From an uncultured Clostridia bacterium (GTDB taxonomy: Bacteria > Bacillota > Clostridia > TANB77 > CAG-508), in contig CALXLF010000002.1 of the NCBI GenBank assembly GCA_944389125.1, positions 1 to 64,000 of the forward strand: a stretch of DNA of 64,000 nucleotides. Reading direction: 5' to 3'. How positions within the stretch are numbered: the stretch's first letter is position 1; each line of letters begins with the position of its first letter. This document shows positions 8,611-17,903 of the stretch, one piece after another. Both the position numbers and the translations under genes were made by a program. The notes below the pieces were generated by a model. That model searched no databases. It was not told where the DNA came from and saw only the letters and a program-made list of their open reading frames with translations.

Positions 8611-9411
8611 ATGCTATCAAAGCAGAGCTTTATTATTGGATCAGTAATTGTATTTTTTATAGCATTAATTATTATGGAGAGAAAATCTAGTATAAAAATT
8701 ATACTAAGAGCTTTTCTTACAATGATTGTATTGTATTTTATTTATGCAAAAGGAGTTTTGAATAATGTAAGTATTGCATTTTTATCAATACTTGTAGTAT
8801 TTCTTGTTTCAATAATAAATATATTAATAAAAGAGGGAATACATAGAAAATCTTTTGCAGAATTGATTTCTGTTATTATAACTTCTTTGTTAACTGGTGT
8901 TGTTATTTTAATTATTTGTAAAATAACAAATACTTCTGTTACATATCAAGATGCAAATTTAGGAAATAATACAAATATTAGAGGTATGGAATTTAGTATA
9001 TCAGTAGTTTGTATGCTTGGGATTTTTATGGATATTATTTCAAGAATAACTTTAAATTTAGATGAAGCCAAAGATAAAACTGAAGATATAAGTTGGAAAG
9101 AACAATTTAAAGAAGGAATAGTAATAGGTAGACAATTGATTAGTGAGAAGATTAATATGTTATTTTTGATTTTTGTAGGAATTACATTACTTCCAATTTG
9201 TATGTACATTTCAAATGGATATAGTTTAACCGAAATTTTAAATATAGATTATATATTTTTTGCTTGTTTAGTAGCTTTTATAGGAAATATAGGACTTATT
9301 ATTTCAGTTCTAGTAACATCATTTTTTTATTCAATTTTTAATAGGAAAAAAACAGCCTATAAAACTACTTCTGAAAATATAATAGATGGAAAAAGAAGTT
9401 TAAAATTATAA
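8611..9411 (+). CDS. YibE/F-family multi-pass membrane protein
   Basis: The 266-aa protein is almost wholly hydrophobic with about seven membrane segments. The signature EGIHRKSFAELIS near residue 71, the MDIISRITLNLDEAK segment and the EGIVIGRQLISEKIN segment match the YibE/F family order (helix, GIHRKS, D...SI..A..EI, G..IGRD..). The biochemical role of the family is unknown. It is preceded by aagaaaggatgat. It sits between an RsiV-like membrane protein and murL. Confidence 0.75.
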   Translation: MLSKQSFIIGSVIVFFIALIIMERKSSIKIILRAFLTMIVLYFIYAKGVLNNVSIAFLSILVVFLVSIINILIKEGIHRKSFAELISVIITSLLTGVVILIICKITNTSVTYQDANLGNNTNIRGMEFSISVVCMLGIFMDIISRITLNLDEAKDKTEDISWKEQFKEGIVIGRQLISEKINMLFLIFVGITLLPICMYISNGYSLTEILNIDYIFFACLVAFIGNIGLIISVLVTSFFYSIFNRKKTAYKTTSENIIDGKRSLKL

Positions 9412-9430
9412 AAAAAGAAAGGAGTTCTTT

Positions 9431-10774
9431 ATGTTTGAAGAATACCCTAATTTTATCTATAATAGTTATAATATTTTAGAAGATAAAGATAAGATTACTT
9501 TTAAATATGAATTTGAAATTGAAGGGCTAACTAAATTTAATCATATAATAGAAATATTAAAAAAAGACTTTAAATGGAAAAATTTAAAGTCTAAAATTTT
9601 AGAAAATATAGTATTTAATTTAGGAATGGTTGAATCAATAAGTTATTTTAAAGCTACATGTTCTAAAAATTATCTTATTAAATGTGGATGTATAGATGAA
9701 AAACAGGAGAAATGGTTTAGAAAATTATTCTTTTTAGGATTAGGTGAATTTAGATTTAAGAATAATATAAAAACTACAGAAGAGGATTTTGTAAGATTTA
9801 AAAGTTTAGGTAAAAGCATAATTGTAGAAGAAATTCAAGATGATTTAGAAGGAATTTTAGTCCCAATTGGTGGAGGAAAAGATTCTTGTGTTACAATTGA
9901 ACTTTTAAAAAATAATTTTAATAATATAAATACATTTAGAGTCGGAGTAAATGATGTTTCAATTGCATGTGCTGAAACTGCTGGATTTGAAAGAAGTAAA
10001 ATGATAGAAGTATCACGAAAAATAGATAATAATTTATTAGAATTAAATAAAAAAGGATTTTTAAATGGACACACTCCATTTTCCGCAATGATTGCATTCC
10101 TAACTTATGCAGTTTCTTTTATGTTAGGAAAAAAATATATAATTCTTTCAAATGAAAACAGTGCAAATGAGAGTAATGTCGCTGGAGAAAATATAAATCA
10201 TCAATATTCAAAAACTTTTGAATTTGAAAATGATTTTAGGAATTATGTAAAAGAATATTTAAAAACAGATATAGAATATTTTAGTTTTTTAAGGCCAATA
10301 AGTGAGCTTCAAATCGCAATGTTATTTTCAAAATTAAAGAAATATCACAAGGTTTTTAAAAGCTGCAATGTTGGTAGTAAACAAACTCCATGGGTTTGGT
10401 GTGGACATTGTCCAAAATGTTTATTTGTTTATATAATTTTGAGTGCATTTTTAGATGAAAAAGAGCTTTTCTCTATATTTGGAAAAAATTTATATGAAGA
10501 TAAATCTCTTTTAGAGACTTTTATAGAGCTTGCAGGTTTTGGAAAAATTAAACCATTTGAATGTGTTGGAACATATAGTGAAGTTAGATTTTGTATTAAT
10601 AAAAATATAGAAATACGAAATGGAAAAAATCTTCCTTTTTTACTAGAATATTATAAAGAAAATTATAATTTAGAAAAAACTGATGATAATATTCTTAAAA
10701 GCTTTAATGAAAACAATAATTTACCACCAGAATTTGAAAATATATTAAAGGAGAATATAAAGAAATGTCTTTAA
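9431..10774 (+). CDS. murL: UDP-MurNAc-L-Ala-L-Glu epimerase (MurL)
   Basis: The 447-aa protein has the pattern of MurL. An ATP-pyrophosphatase-like loop PIGGGKDSC lies at about residues 144-152. It is followed by GHTPFSAMIAFLTYA, the SNENSANESN stretch and a cysteine-rich PWVWCGHCPKC segment. By family knowledge MurL uses ATP and Mg to turn the L-Glu terminus of UDP-MurNAc-L-Ala-L-Glu into D-Glu. That makes glutamate racemase unnecessary. The next gene, overlapping by 10 bases, is the partner ligase murD2. The pair gives strong support to the call. Confidence 0.85.
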   Translation: MFEEYPNFIYNSYNILEDKDKITFKYEFEIEGLTKFNHIIEILKKDFKWKNLKSKILENIVFNLGMVESISYFKATCSKNYLIKCGCIDEKQEKWFRKLFFLGLGEFRFKNNIKTTEEDFVRFKSLGKSIIVEEIQDDLEGILVPIGGGKDSCVTIELLKNNFNNINTFRVGVNDVSIACAETAGFERSKMIEVSRKIDNNLLELNKKGFLNGHTPFSAMIAFLTYAVSFMLGKKYIILSNENSANESNVAGENINHQYSKTFEFENDFRNYVKEYLKTDIEYFSFLRPISELQIAMLFSKLKKYHKVFKSCNVGSKQTPWVWCGHCPKCLFVYIILSAFLDEKELFSIFGKNLYEDKSLLETFIELAGFGKIKPFECVGTYSEVRFCINKNIEIRNGKNLPFLLEYYKENYNLEKTDDNILKSFNENNNLPPEFENILKENIKKCL

Positions 10775-12109
10775 TAGAGTTTTTAAAAGGCAAAAAAATT
10801 TGTATTTTAGGATATGGAAAACAAGGAAAATCAACATTTAAATATTTAAGAAAGCATTTTCCAGATAAGAAAATAACTATAGCTGATAAAAATGAAAGTA
10901 TTGATAAAAGTGGATTAGATGAAAATGTTTATTTTAAATTAGGTAATGATTATTTAAATAATATTGAAAATTTTGATTTAATTATAAAAGGTCCAGGAGT
11001 AATTTTAAAAGATATAGATATTTCTAAATTTGAAGATAAAATAATTACAGACTATGAGTTATTACTAAAATTTACAGAAGGAATAAAAATAGGAATTACA
11101 GGAACAAAAGGCAAAAGTACTACAAGTACATTTTTATATAATGTATTAAAAGAACAAGGGAAAAAAGCTTTTTTATTAGGAAATATTGGAACACCAATTT
11201 TAGATGAAATAGATAATATTACACAAGATTCATATGTAGTTATAGAAGTTTCTTCTCATACTTTAGAGTTTGTTAAATCTTCACCTAGTATAGCAATTTT
11301 GTTGGATATATATCCTGAGCATTTAGATCATTGCAGTTTAGAAGATTATATAAAATCAAAATTTAATATTGCAAAATTTCAAAATGATAAAGATATTTTT
11401 ATTTATAATGCTGAAAATGAGCTTATGAAAAAATTTAATTTTAAATATAAAGAAAATGATATAGGAGTATTTTTTTATAGTTTTGATAATACTTTAAAAA
11501 ATAAAGTATATTTAAAAGATAATCGGAATATATTTTAATGATAGATTTTTAATGGATTCCAGAGAAGTTTTAAATATTAAAGGAAAGCATATGTTAAATA
11601 ATATGCTTTTCGTACTAGCAGTTTCTGAAATTTTGAAGTTAGATATTTTAAAAACTGTAAATACAATAAAAAATTCTAAACCTTTAAAACATAGAATGGA
11701 ATATATTGGAACCTCTGATGGAATAATTTTCTATGACAATTCGATTGCTACTATTCCAATAGCTACAATTGATTGTATAGAATCTTTAGGAAATGTAAAT
11801 ACATTGATTTGTGGTGGAATGGATAGAGGAATTAGTCAAAAAGAATTGATAGATTTTTTAAAAAAAACAAATGTAAAAAATATAATTTGTATGCCTGAAA
11901 CTGGTTTTATTATATATGATAAACTAAAAGATATAAAAAATGTATTTAAGGCAAAAACTATGGAAGAAGCAGTGAAAATCGCAAAAAATGTAACTGAAAA
12001 AAATACTATATGTTTGCTTTCTCCAGCTGCTTCTAGTTATAATGATTTCAAAAATTTTGAAGAAAAAGGCGATTTATACAAGAAATTAACTGTAGGTAAC
12101 ATAATATAA
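10765..12109 (+). CDS. murD2: UDP-MurNAc-L-alanine--L-glutamate ligase (MurD2), joined by one +1 shift
   Basis: The gene is split in the primary frames: 253 codons from 10765, then CGG at 11524, after which the zero frame stops within four codons. Skipping the C gives a 447-aa protein of normal Mur ligase length. Motifs: N-terminal Rossmann GYGKQGKST; P-loop GITGTKGKST at residues 110-119; central VIEVSSHTLEF; LDIYPEHLDHC; C-terminal GKHMLNNMLFVLAV and DNSIATIP, typical of MurD. Overlap with murL suggests the product is L-Glu-ligated for later epimerisation (MurD2) rather than classical D-Glu ligation; that distinction is inferred from context. Confidence 0.8.
11524..11526 (+). other. CGG +1 frameshift site (murD2)
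   Basis: AAT CGG A is read AAT (C) GGA; Gly is residue 254 between the central and C-terminal ligase domains. Confidence 0.85.
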
Positions 12110-12231
12110 AAATGGTTGACAATTTAATTATTTAAAATTTAAAAAATCTAAAAGTCAATAATAAAAGGTACTATAAAAGATGTAAAAAAACAAAAATTTG
12201 TAAAAAAATCCAAAAAATATTCAATTTTATG

Positions 12232-12260
12232 TAGACAAATTATGGAAAAGGTGCTATAAT
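12232..12260 (+). promoter_or_regulatory. Sigma-A promoter for the SSB-like gene
   Basis: TAGACA (12232-12237), a 17-base spacer and TATAAT (12255-12260), about 77 bases before the TTG start. Confidence 0.6.
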
Positions 12261-12337
12261 GAATGTGTTTCATACGAAAAATGAACGAGATAAGGCATTT
12301 TAAAGGATACAGTAGATAAATTTAAGGAGGAATTAAA

Positions 12338-13012
12338 TTGAATACAAATTATTCTGAAAATAACCATTTAGTTTTGGTTGGAAAAGTTGTAAGTGAACAA
12401 AAGTATAGTCATGAAATTTATGGAGAGAAATTTTTTAAGATTGATCTAGAAGTAGTTCGTTTGAGTTCAAACACAGATGTTATACCAATTACAATCTCAG
12501 AAAGATTAATTACAGATATTGATTTAAGTATTGGAAGAACTGTTAAAGTTGAAGGACAATTTAGATCTTATAACAATTATGAGAATGAAAAAAATAGATT
12601 AATTTTAACTGTTTTTGCAAAAGAGGTAAGTGAAGTTAACGAAGATGAAATGGAAAAAAATGAAGTTACAAATGAAGTTACACTAATTGGTTATATTTGC
12701 AAAAAGCCTATCTATAGACAAACACCATTTGGAAGAGAAATTGCAGATATATTATTAGCAGTTAATAGAGCATATAATAAATCTGATTACATACCATGTA
12801 TAGCATGGGGCAGAAATGCAAGATTTTGCCAAAATATTGAAGTCGGAACCGAAGTTAAAATAGTAGGTAGAGTTCAATCAAGAAATTATGAGAAAAAACA
12901 TGAAGATGGTACTGTAGAAGCAAGAGTTGCTTATGAAGTTTCAATTGCTAGTATGGAAATAGTAAAAGAAGAGGATGACGAAAATAACGAAGCTCAAGCA
13001 GAAATAGTATAA
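12338..13012 (+). CDS. Double OB-fold single-stranded DNA-binding protein
   Basis: A 224-aa protein made of two SSB-like OB folds. The first runs from about residue 9 (NHLVLVGKVVS...) to 95. The second starts at about 108 (NEVTLIGYICKKP) and includes PCIAWGRNARFCQNIEVGTEV and a KIVGRVQSR strand, as in bacterial SSB. The tail is short and acidic but lacks the standard DDDIPF ending. The TTG start follows ttaaggaggaatt. Two-domain SSB-like proteins of this layout are common in Clostridia, with a probable role in DNA repair or replication. It is monocistronic, between its own promoter and terminator. Confidence 0.8.
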   Translation: MNTNYSENNHLVLVGKVVSEQKYSHEIYGEKFFKIDLEVVRLSSNTDVIPITISERLITDIDLSIGRTVKVEGQFRSYNNYENEKNRLILTVFAKEVSEVNEDEMEKNEVTNEVTLIGYICKKPIYRQTPFGREIADILLAVNRAYNKSDYIPCIAWGRNARFCQNIEVGTEVKIVGRVQSRNYEKKHEDGTVEARVAYEVSIASMEIVKEEDDENNEAQAEIV

Positions 13013-13024
13013 ACTAAAATAAAG

Positions 13025-13054
13025 AAGTTCGATTTAAAACATCGAGCTTTTTTT
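13025..13054 (+). terminator. Intrinsic terminator after the SSB-like gene
   Basis: A 9-bp stem (13025-13033 with 13041-13049) followed by TTTTTT. Confidence 0.8.
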
Positions 13055-13124
13055 GTGTATGTAAAATAAAGAAATATTGTTTAAAGTAAGGCATTAATGC
13101 CGAAAAATAAACACTAAATTTTCC

Positions 13125-13153
13125 TTTACAAATTATATAATAAAGTATATAAT
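13125..13153 (+). promoter_or_regulatory. Sigma-A promoter of the 13214-17827 operon
   Basis: TTTACA (13125-13130), a 17-base spacer and TATAAT (13148-13153), 61 bases before the ATG. Confidence 0.6.
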
Positions 13154-13213
13154 TTATACATGAATTTGTAAGTTTCCGTAAGGAAATTTTTAATATATGA
13201 AAAGGAAAGATTT

Positions 13214-14938
13214 ATGGAAGAGGATTTGTCAAATAGAAAATTAAAGAAAAAAAATAAAGCTAAAGAAAAATATGAAATGCCCGATAGTACAAGAAATATT
13301 ATATTTAATATACTTGCCTTTATATGTATTATAATAATGGCAATTGCAATAACTCCTAAGTCTATGCAAAATGATACATTTTATAATATAAAATGTGGAG
13401 AATATCTTGTACAAAATGGTATATTTAATCAAACTGAAGATCCATTTTCATGGCACGATTTAAGTTATACTTGGCCACATTGGCTTTTTGATATTTTGAT
13501 TTATTTATTATATGCTGCTTGTGGCAATTTTTGGAAAACTGGAATTTATATTGCAACAATGATATTTACTGCAATTTTAGGACTCTCAATGTATAAGCTA
13601 TGTTTACAAATGACTAAAAATAACAAAGTAGTTTCTTTTTTAGCTACTCTTTGTGCGCTTTATGTTATTAAGCCTTACGTGGCAGCTAGAGCACAGCTTA
13701 TAACATTTATTTTATTCATATGGGAAGTTTATTTTATAGAAAAATTATTAGAAACAAATAAAAAACGTTATGGTTTTGGAATTCTTGGAATAACTTTTTT
13801 AGTGGTTCAACTTCATTGTGCAGTATTTCCAATGATTTTTGTTTTTGCAGCTCCTTATGTTGTAGAATATTTATTTGTTGTTTTAGTTGATTTAAATTTA
13901 GATGAGAAATTATTTAGATTAGGTGTAAGAATATTAAAAAAATTTACTAATTCTAAAGAAAAATTAGAAAAATTAGATAATTTAATTGATAAAAGTTTAA
14001 AAAATGAAGAGTCTAAGAAAATAAAAAGGGAAAAACAAAGAAAAAATCCTTATAAAGTAATTACAAGTAAAAATAAAGCTGTTATTACTTTAATTATTTT
14101 TTTAGTTATAGCACTTTTAATTGGATTTATAAATCCTATGGGAACAGGAGCTTTTACTTATACTTATAAAATTTACCAAGGTAATACAACAGGTTCTATA
14201 AATGAGCATTTACCACTTACTTTAGCTGATAATAAAGCTTATGCTATAATGCTTTCAGTTATCATAATTTCTTTAGTATTATTTGATGTAAAAGTAAGAC
14301 TTAGTGATTTGTTTATGCTTGGTGGAACTATTTTCTTATCATTTAAAGCAAGAAGACAAGTTTCATTAGTTGTAATAATGGGAATGCCTATTTTAGCTAA
14401 AATTATAGCTGGATTCTTTGAGAAATACGATCAAAAATTATGTGACATTATAAAAAAATTGGCTACAAGTTTTGTAGGAATAATTTTAACTGTTTGGGTA
14501 GTTACTTTAATTAGTCAGGATATTTATAAAGGTAAAGAAAGACAAGACTATATAAGTACTGATAGTTATCCTGTAGATGCAACAGAATGGTTAATTTCTT
14601 ATATGGAAGATAATAATATCTCAAAAGACGAATTACATTTATATAATGAATATAATTATGGAAGCTATTTATTATTTGAAGGAATTCCAGTATTTATAGA
14701 TTCAAGATGTGATTTATATACACCTGAATTTGGAAGTAAAGATGACATATTTACAGATGCCCTTGATGTTCCTTCATTAAATTCAAATTATGAAACTATT
14801 TTTGAAAAATATGACGTAAGGTATGTTATGTTAGACTGTGATTCTAGTGTAAATAATAATTTACATGATGATTCAAATTATGATTTATTATATGATGATG
14901 GAAACTTTGCGATTTATAAAAGATTAAATGCGGAGTAA
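13214..14938 (+). CDS. Polytopic membrane protein, GT-C glycosyltransferase-like
   Basis: The 574-aa protein has a basic N-terminus and about eleven predicted membrane helices. The first outside loop (SMQNDTFYNIKCGEYLVQNG, then DPFSWHDLSYTWPHWLFD) resembles the loop after helix 1 of GT-C type lipid-linked sugar transferases, with a conserved Asp and the GEYL...DPFSW pattern. The C-terminal soluble part (about 450-574) contains LYNEYNYGSYLLF and IDSRCDLYT, also seen in such uncharacterised enzymes. Substrate is unknown. It heads a run with lspA and a TagA-type transferase, fitting a cell-surface role. Confidence 0.55.
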   Translation: MEEDLSNRKLKKKNKAKEKYEMPDSTRNIIFNILAFICIIIMAIAITPKSMQNDTFYNIKCGEYLVQNGIFNQTEDPFSWHDLSYTWPHWLFDILIYLLYAACGNFWKTGIYIATMIFTAILGLSMYKLCLQMTKNNKVVSFLATLCALYVIKPYVAARAQLITFILFIWEVYFIEKLLETNKKRYGFGILGITFLVVQLHCAVFPMIFVFAAPYVVEYLFVVLVDLNLDEKLFRLGVRILKKFTNSKEKLEKLDNLIDKSLKNEESKKIKREKQRKNPYKVITSKNKAVITLIIFLVIALLIGFINPMGTGAFTYTYKIYQGNTTGSINEHLPLTLADNKAYAIMLSVIIISLVLFDVKVRLSDLFMLGGTIFLSFKARRQVSLVVIMGMPILAKIIAGFFEKYDQKLCDIIKKLATSFVGIILTVWVVTLISQDIYKGKERQDYISTDSYPVDATEWLISYMEDNNISKDELHLYNEYNYGSYLLFEGIPVFIDSRCDLYTPEFGSKDDIFTDALDVPSLNSNYETIFEKYDVRYVMLDCDSSVNNNLHDDSNYDLLYDDGNFAIYKRLNAE

Positions 14939-14942
14939 TAAA

Positions 14943-15404
14943 ATGGAAAGTAAAAAGATTATAAGAATTATTTTAATATTAGTAATTTTAATAGTTTTGA
15001 TAGATCAAATTAGCAAGATTTTAGTAGATAAATTTATGCCTGAAGAGACTATTATACTTCAAAATGTATTAGCTATTACAAAATATGAAAATGAAGGTAT
15101 TGCATTTGGTTTTAATAAACAAAATATTTCAAATATTGCTTTAACATTTTTAGTTTTAGCTATTGTAATTAGGTTTGTAATTATACAAAAGAAAAATTTA
15201 ACATCTAAAGTTACAGTTTTTTTATCAATGATAATTGCAGGTGGAATTTCAAATTTGATTGATAGAATTTTTAGAGGAGCTGTATTTGACTTTATAAAGC
15301 TTGGCGATTTTCCAATTTTTAATTTAGCAGATACTTTTATTGTAATAGGCTGGATTTTATTTGTGATAGATTTAATAAAAAATATAAGAAATATTTCAAG
15401 TTAA
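14943..15404 (+). CDS. lspA: Lipoprotein signal peptidase II
   Basis: A 153-aa protein with four membrane helices. The LspA motifs are in order: D near residue 21 (LIDQISK), KYENEGIAFG, GGISNLIDRIFRGAVFDFI and FNLADTFIVIG. The two catalytic aspartates lie in the NLID and NLAD segments. The ATG at 14943 lies just after the preceding stop; an ORF extension of five codons upstream is unnecessary. The enzyme cleaves prolipoprotein signal peptides. Confidence 0.93.
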   Translation: MESKKIIRIILILVILIVLIDQISKILVDKFMPEETIILQNVLAITKYENEGIAFGFNKQNISNIALTFLVLAIVIRFVIIQKKNLTSKVTVFLSMIIAGGISNLIDRIFRGAVFDFIKLGDFPIFNLADTFIVIGWILFVIDLIKNIRNISS

Positions 15405-15417
15405 AGGAGGAGCAAGT

Positions 15418-16183
15418 TTGCAAAGAGATTTAGTTACAATATTTGGAGTTGATATAGATAACATCACAGCAGATGAAGCAGGAGAGCGTACAGTAGAACT
15501 TGTAAAACAAAGTAATAAATCTTGTAAAATAATAGTAGCTCCTAATACAGAATTTATTATGAGAGCACAAAAAGATAGGGAATTTTTTGATATTTTGAAA
15601 AAAGCTAGTTTAGCGACTCCTGATAGTATTGGCGTTATGATTGGAGGAAAACTTCAAAAAAAGCCATTTAAGGAAAGAATCCCAGGACAAACATATTTTA
15701 GAAAAGCTATAGAATATGGAACAAAAGAAGGTTTAACATTTTATTTTTTGGGTGGTAAAGAAGGAATAGCAGAAAAAGCAAAAGAAAATGTTTTAAAAGA
15801 TTTTCCAAATTGTAAAATTGTTCGGATGCCATGAAGGCTTTTTTGAAAAAGATTCAGAAGAAGAAGTTATACGACAAATAAACGAACTTCAGCCAAATGT
15901 TTTATTTGTTGCACTTGGAGCACCACTTCAAGAAAAATGGATTGCAAAACATCAGCATGAATTAAAAGTAGATGTAGCAACTGGACAAGGTGGAACTTTT
16001 GACTATGAAGCAGGAAGAATTCCAAGAGCTCCAAAATGGATTCAAAAAATAGGTATGGAATGGTTTTGGAGATTATGCAGAGAGCCAAAAAGAATAGTAA
16101 GAATGAGAGTATTACCAATATTTTTAATAAAGATAATATTTGCAAAGGATAAAACAAAAAGCAAATGGGATAAGGAGAAATGA
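15418..16183 (+). CDS. tagA: TagA/WecG-type N-acetylmannosaminyltransferase, joined by one +1 shift
   Basis: The TTG start follows aaaggaggagcaag. The zero frame runs 135 codons to CGG at 15823 and stops three codons later. Skipping the C gives a 254-aa protein of normal TagA length. Motifs: VAPNTEFIMRAQKD, TPDSIGVMIGGKL, YFLGGKEGIA, and after the shift GCHEGFF, VALGAPLQEKWIAKHQ and GQGGTFDYEAG. TagA-type enzymes add ManNAc (or a related sugar) to undecaprenyl-linked GlcNAc in wall polymer synthesis. The next gene starts with no gap, so translation is probably coupled. Confidence 0.88.
15823..15825 (+). other. CGG +1 frameshift site (tagA)
   Basis: GTT CGG A is read GTT (C) GGA, giving V-G-C-H-E-G-F-F; Gly is residue 136. 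The zero frame stops three codons later (TGA). Confidence 0.88.
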
Positions 16184-17095
16184 ATGGACAACTTAATTGT
16201 TAATGCAGAAGATAAAGATATTAGGATAGATAAATATATAAGTTCTAAGTTAGAAGACATTTCTAGAGCAAATATACAGAGAATGATTGAAAATGGAGAT
16301 ATTTTAGTAAATGGTAAGAAAGTTAGAACTTCATATAAAATTCAAGAAAATGATAAAATAGAAATTACTTTTGAAGAGCCAAAAGAAGCTCATTTAAAGC
16401 CAGAAGATATACCTTTAGATATTGTTTATGAAGATGATGATATAGTAGTTGTAAATAAGCAAAAAGGGCTTGTGGTTCATCCTGGAAATGGTAATCCAGA
16501 TGGAACTTTAGTAAATGCTATTATGGCACATTGTAAAGATAGTCTTTCAGGAATTGGTGGAGAAATAAGACCAGGAATTGTACATAGAATTGATAAAGAT
16601 ACATCAGGGCTTATTATCATTGCTAAAAATGACCAAGCTCACCTTAATTTAGCAGAACAGATAAAAAATCATGAGGTTAAAAAAACATATTTGGCTTTAG
16701 TAAGAGGTAGAATAAAAGAACAAGAAGCTACAATTGACATGCCTATTGCAAGAGATGAAAAAAATAGAATAAAAATGGCTGTAGATAAAAAAGGAAAATC
16801 TGCAATTACACATTTTAAAGTTCTTAAAAAATATGAAAATTATACTTTTTTAGAAGTAAATATAGAAACTGGAAGAACCCACCAGATTAGAGTTCATTTA
16901 TCTAAAATAGGTTTTCCATTAGTTGGAGATAGTGTTTATTCTAATGGAAAAAATCCTTTTGGTGTACAAGGACAAATGCTTCATAGTTATAGATTAGAAT
17001 TTAAACATCCAAGAACTGGTGAAATTTTAAAATTAGAAGCTAAGCTTCCAAAATATTTTCAAGATGTTTTAGATAAATTAGATAAAGAAGGATAA
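16184..17095 (+). CDS. rluD: RluD-family 23S rRNA pseudouridine synthase
   Basis: A 303-aa protein with an N-terminal S4 domain (residues 12-70) and a RluA-type catalytic domain. The motif GIVHRIDKDTSGLIIIAK near residue 130 contains the catalytic Asp. GRTHQIRVHL and LVGDSVY follow. No CGG is in frame. It starts at the base after the tagA stop. Whether it modifies the RluD sites or others cannot be told from sequence. Confidence 0.9.
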   Translation: MDNLIVNAEDKDIRIDKYISSKLEDISRANIQRMIENGDILVNGKKVRTSYKIQENDKIEITFEEPKEAHLKPEDIPLDIVYEDDDIVVVNKQKGLVVHPGNGNPDGTLVNAIMAHCKDSLSGIGGEIRPGIVHRIDKDTSGLIIIAKNDQAHLNLAEQIKNHEVKKTYLALVRGRIKEQEATIDMPIARDEKNRIKMAVDKKGKSAITHFKVLKKYENYTFLEVNIETGRTHQIRVHLSKIGFPLVGDSVYSNGKNPFGVQGQMLHSYRLEFKHPRTGEILKLEAKLPKYFQDVLDKLDKEG

Positions 17096-17100
17096 CAAGA

Positions 17101-17827
17101 ATGGAAGTAAGATTACAAAAATTTATGGCAGAAAATGGTGTTGCTTCAAGAAGAAAATCTGAGAAATTAATTTTACAAGGAAAAGTAAAAGTAAATGGAA
17201 AAATAGTAACTGAACTTGGAACAAAGATTGATGATGAGAAAGATATAGTAGAATTTGATGGAAAGCAAATTCAGAAAATTGATAAAAAACATATTTATAT
17301 TTTATTAAATAAACCTATAGGCTATGTTACAACTGCAAAAGATCAATTTGGGCGTGATACTGTAATGGATTTGATAAAAGTAGATAGAAGAGTTGTACCA
17401 GTTCGGAAGACTTGATATGTATACATCAGGAGCTTTAATATTAACAGATGATGGTGATTTTGTATATAAAATTACTCATCCTAAACATGAGATAACTAAA
17501 ACATATACAGTAACTTTAAAAGGAATTATAACAAAAGAAGAAGTCTCACAATTAGAAAAAGGCGTTATTATTGATGAAAATTATAAGACAAGGAAAGCTA
17601 AAGTAAAAATTTTAAAAACTGATGAAGAAAAAAATCAATCTAGGATTTCTATTACAATTCATGAAGGAAAAAATAGACAGGTTAGAAAAATGTGTGAGGC
17701 AATTAATAAAAAAGTTTTAGCTCTTCATAGAAGTAAAATTGGAAATATTGAAATTAAAGATGTTGAAATTGGAAAATGGAGATATTTGACTCAAAAAGAA
17801 GTAGATGAGTTAAAAGATATTAAATAG
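17101..17827 (+). CDS. rluB: RluB/RsuA-family rRNA pseudouridine synthase, joined by one +1 shift
   Basis: The zero frame gives 101 codons with an S4 domain (RLQKFMAENGVASRRKSEKL) up to CGG at 17404, then a TGA two codons later. Skipping the C gives a 241-aa protein. The join rebuilds the invariant motif VVPVGRLDMYTSGALIL; the catalytic Asp (D105) lies three residues after the shift Gly (102), so no active enzyme is possible without the shift. Later motifs are NRQVRKMCEAI and ALHRSKIGNI, both family-typical. It lies five bases after rluD. Confidence 0.9.
17404..17406 (+). other. CGG +1 frameshift site (rluB)
   Basis: GTT CGG A is read GTT (C) GGA, giving PVGRLD with Gly 102. The zero frame stops at TGA two codons later. 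Confidence 0.92.
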
Positions 17828-17839
17828 AGATAAAAATGA

Positions 17840-17868
17840 TTTACAAATAGGCTAAATATTGATATAAT
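17840..17868 (+). promoter_or_regulatory. Sigma-A promoter for the S1-domain gene
   Basis: TTTACA (17840-17845), a 17-base spacer and TATAAT (17863-17868), 35 bases before the ATG at 17904. Confidence 0.65.
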
Positions 17869-17903
17869 ATTTAGTGCTAACTTACTATACAAAGGAGAAA
17901 AAA

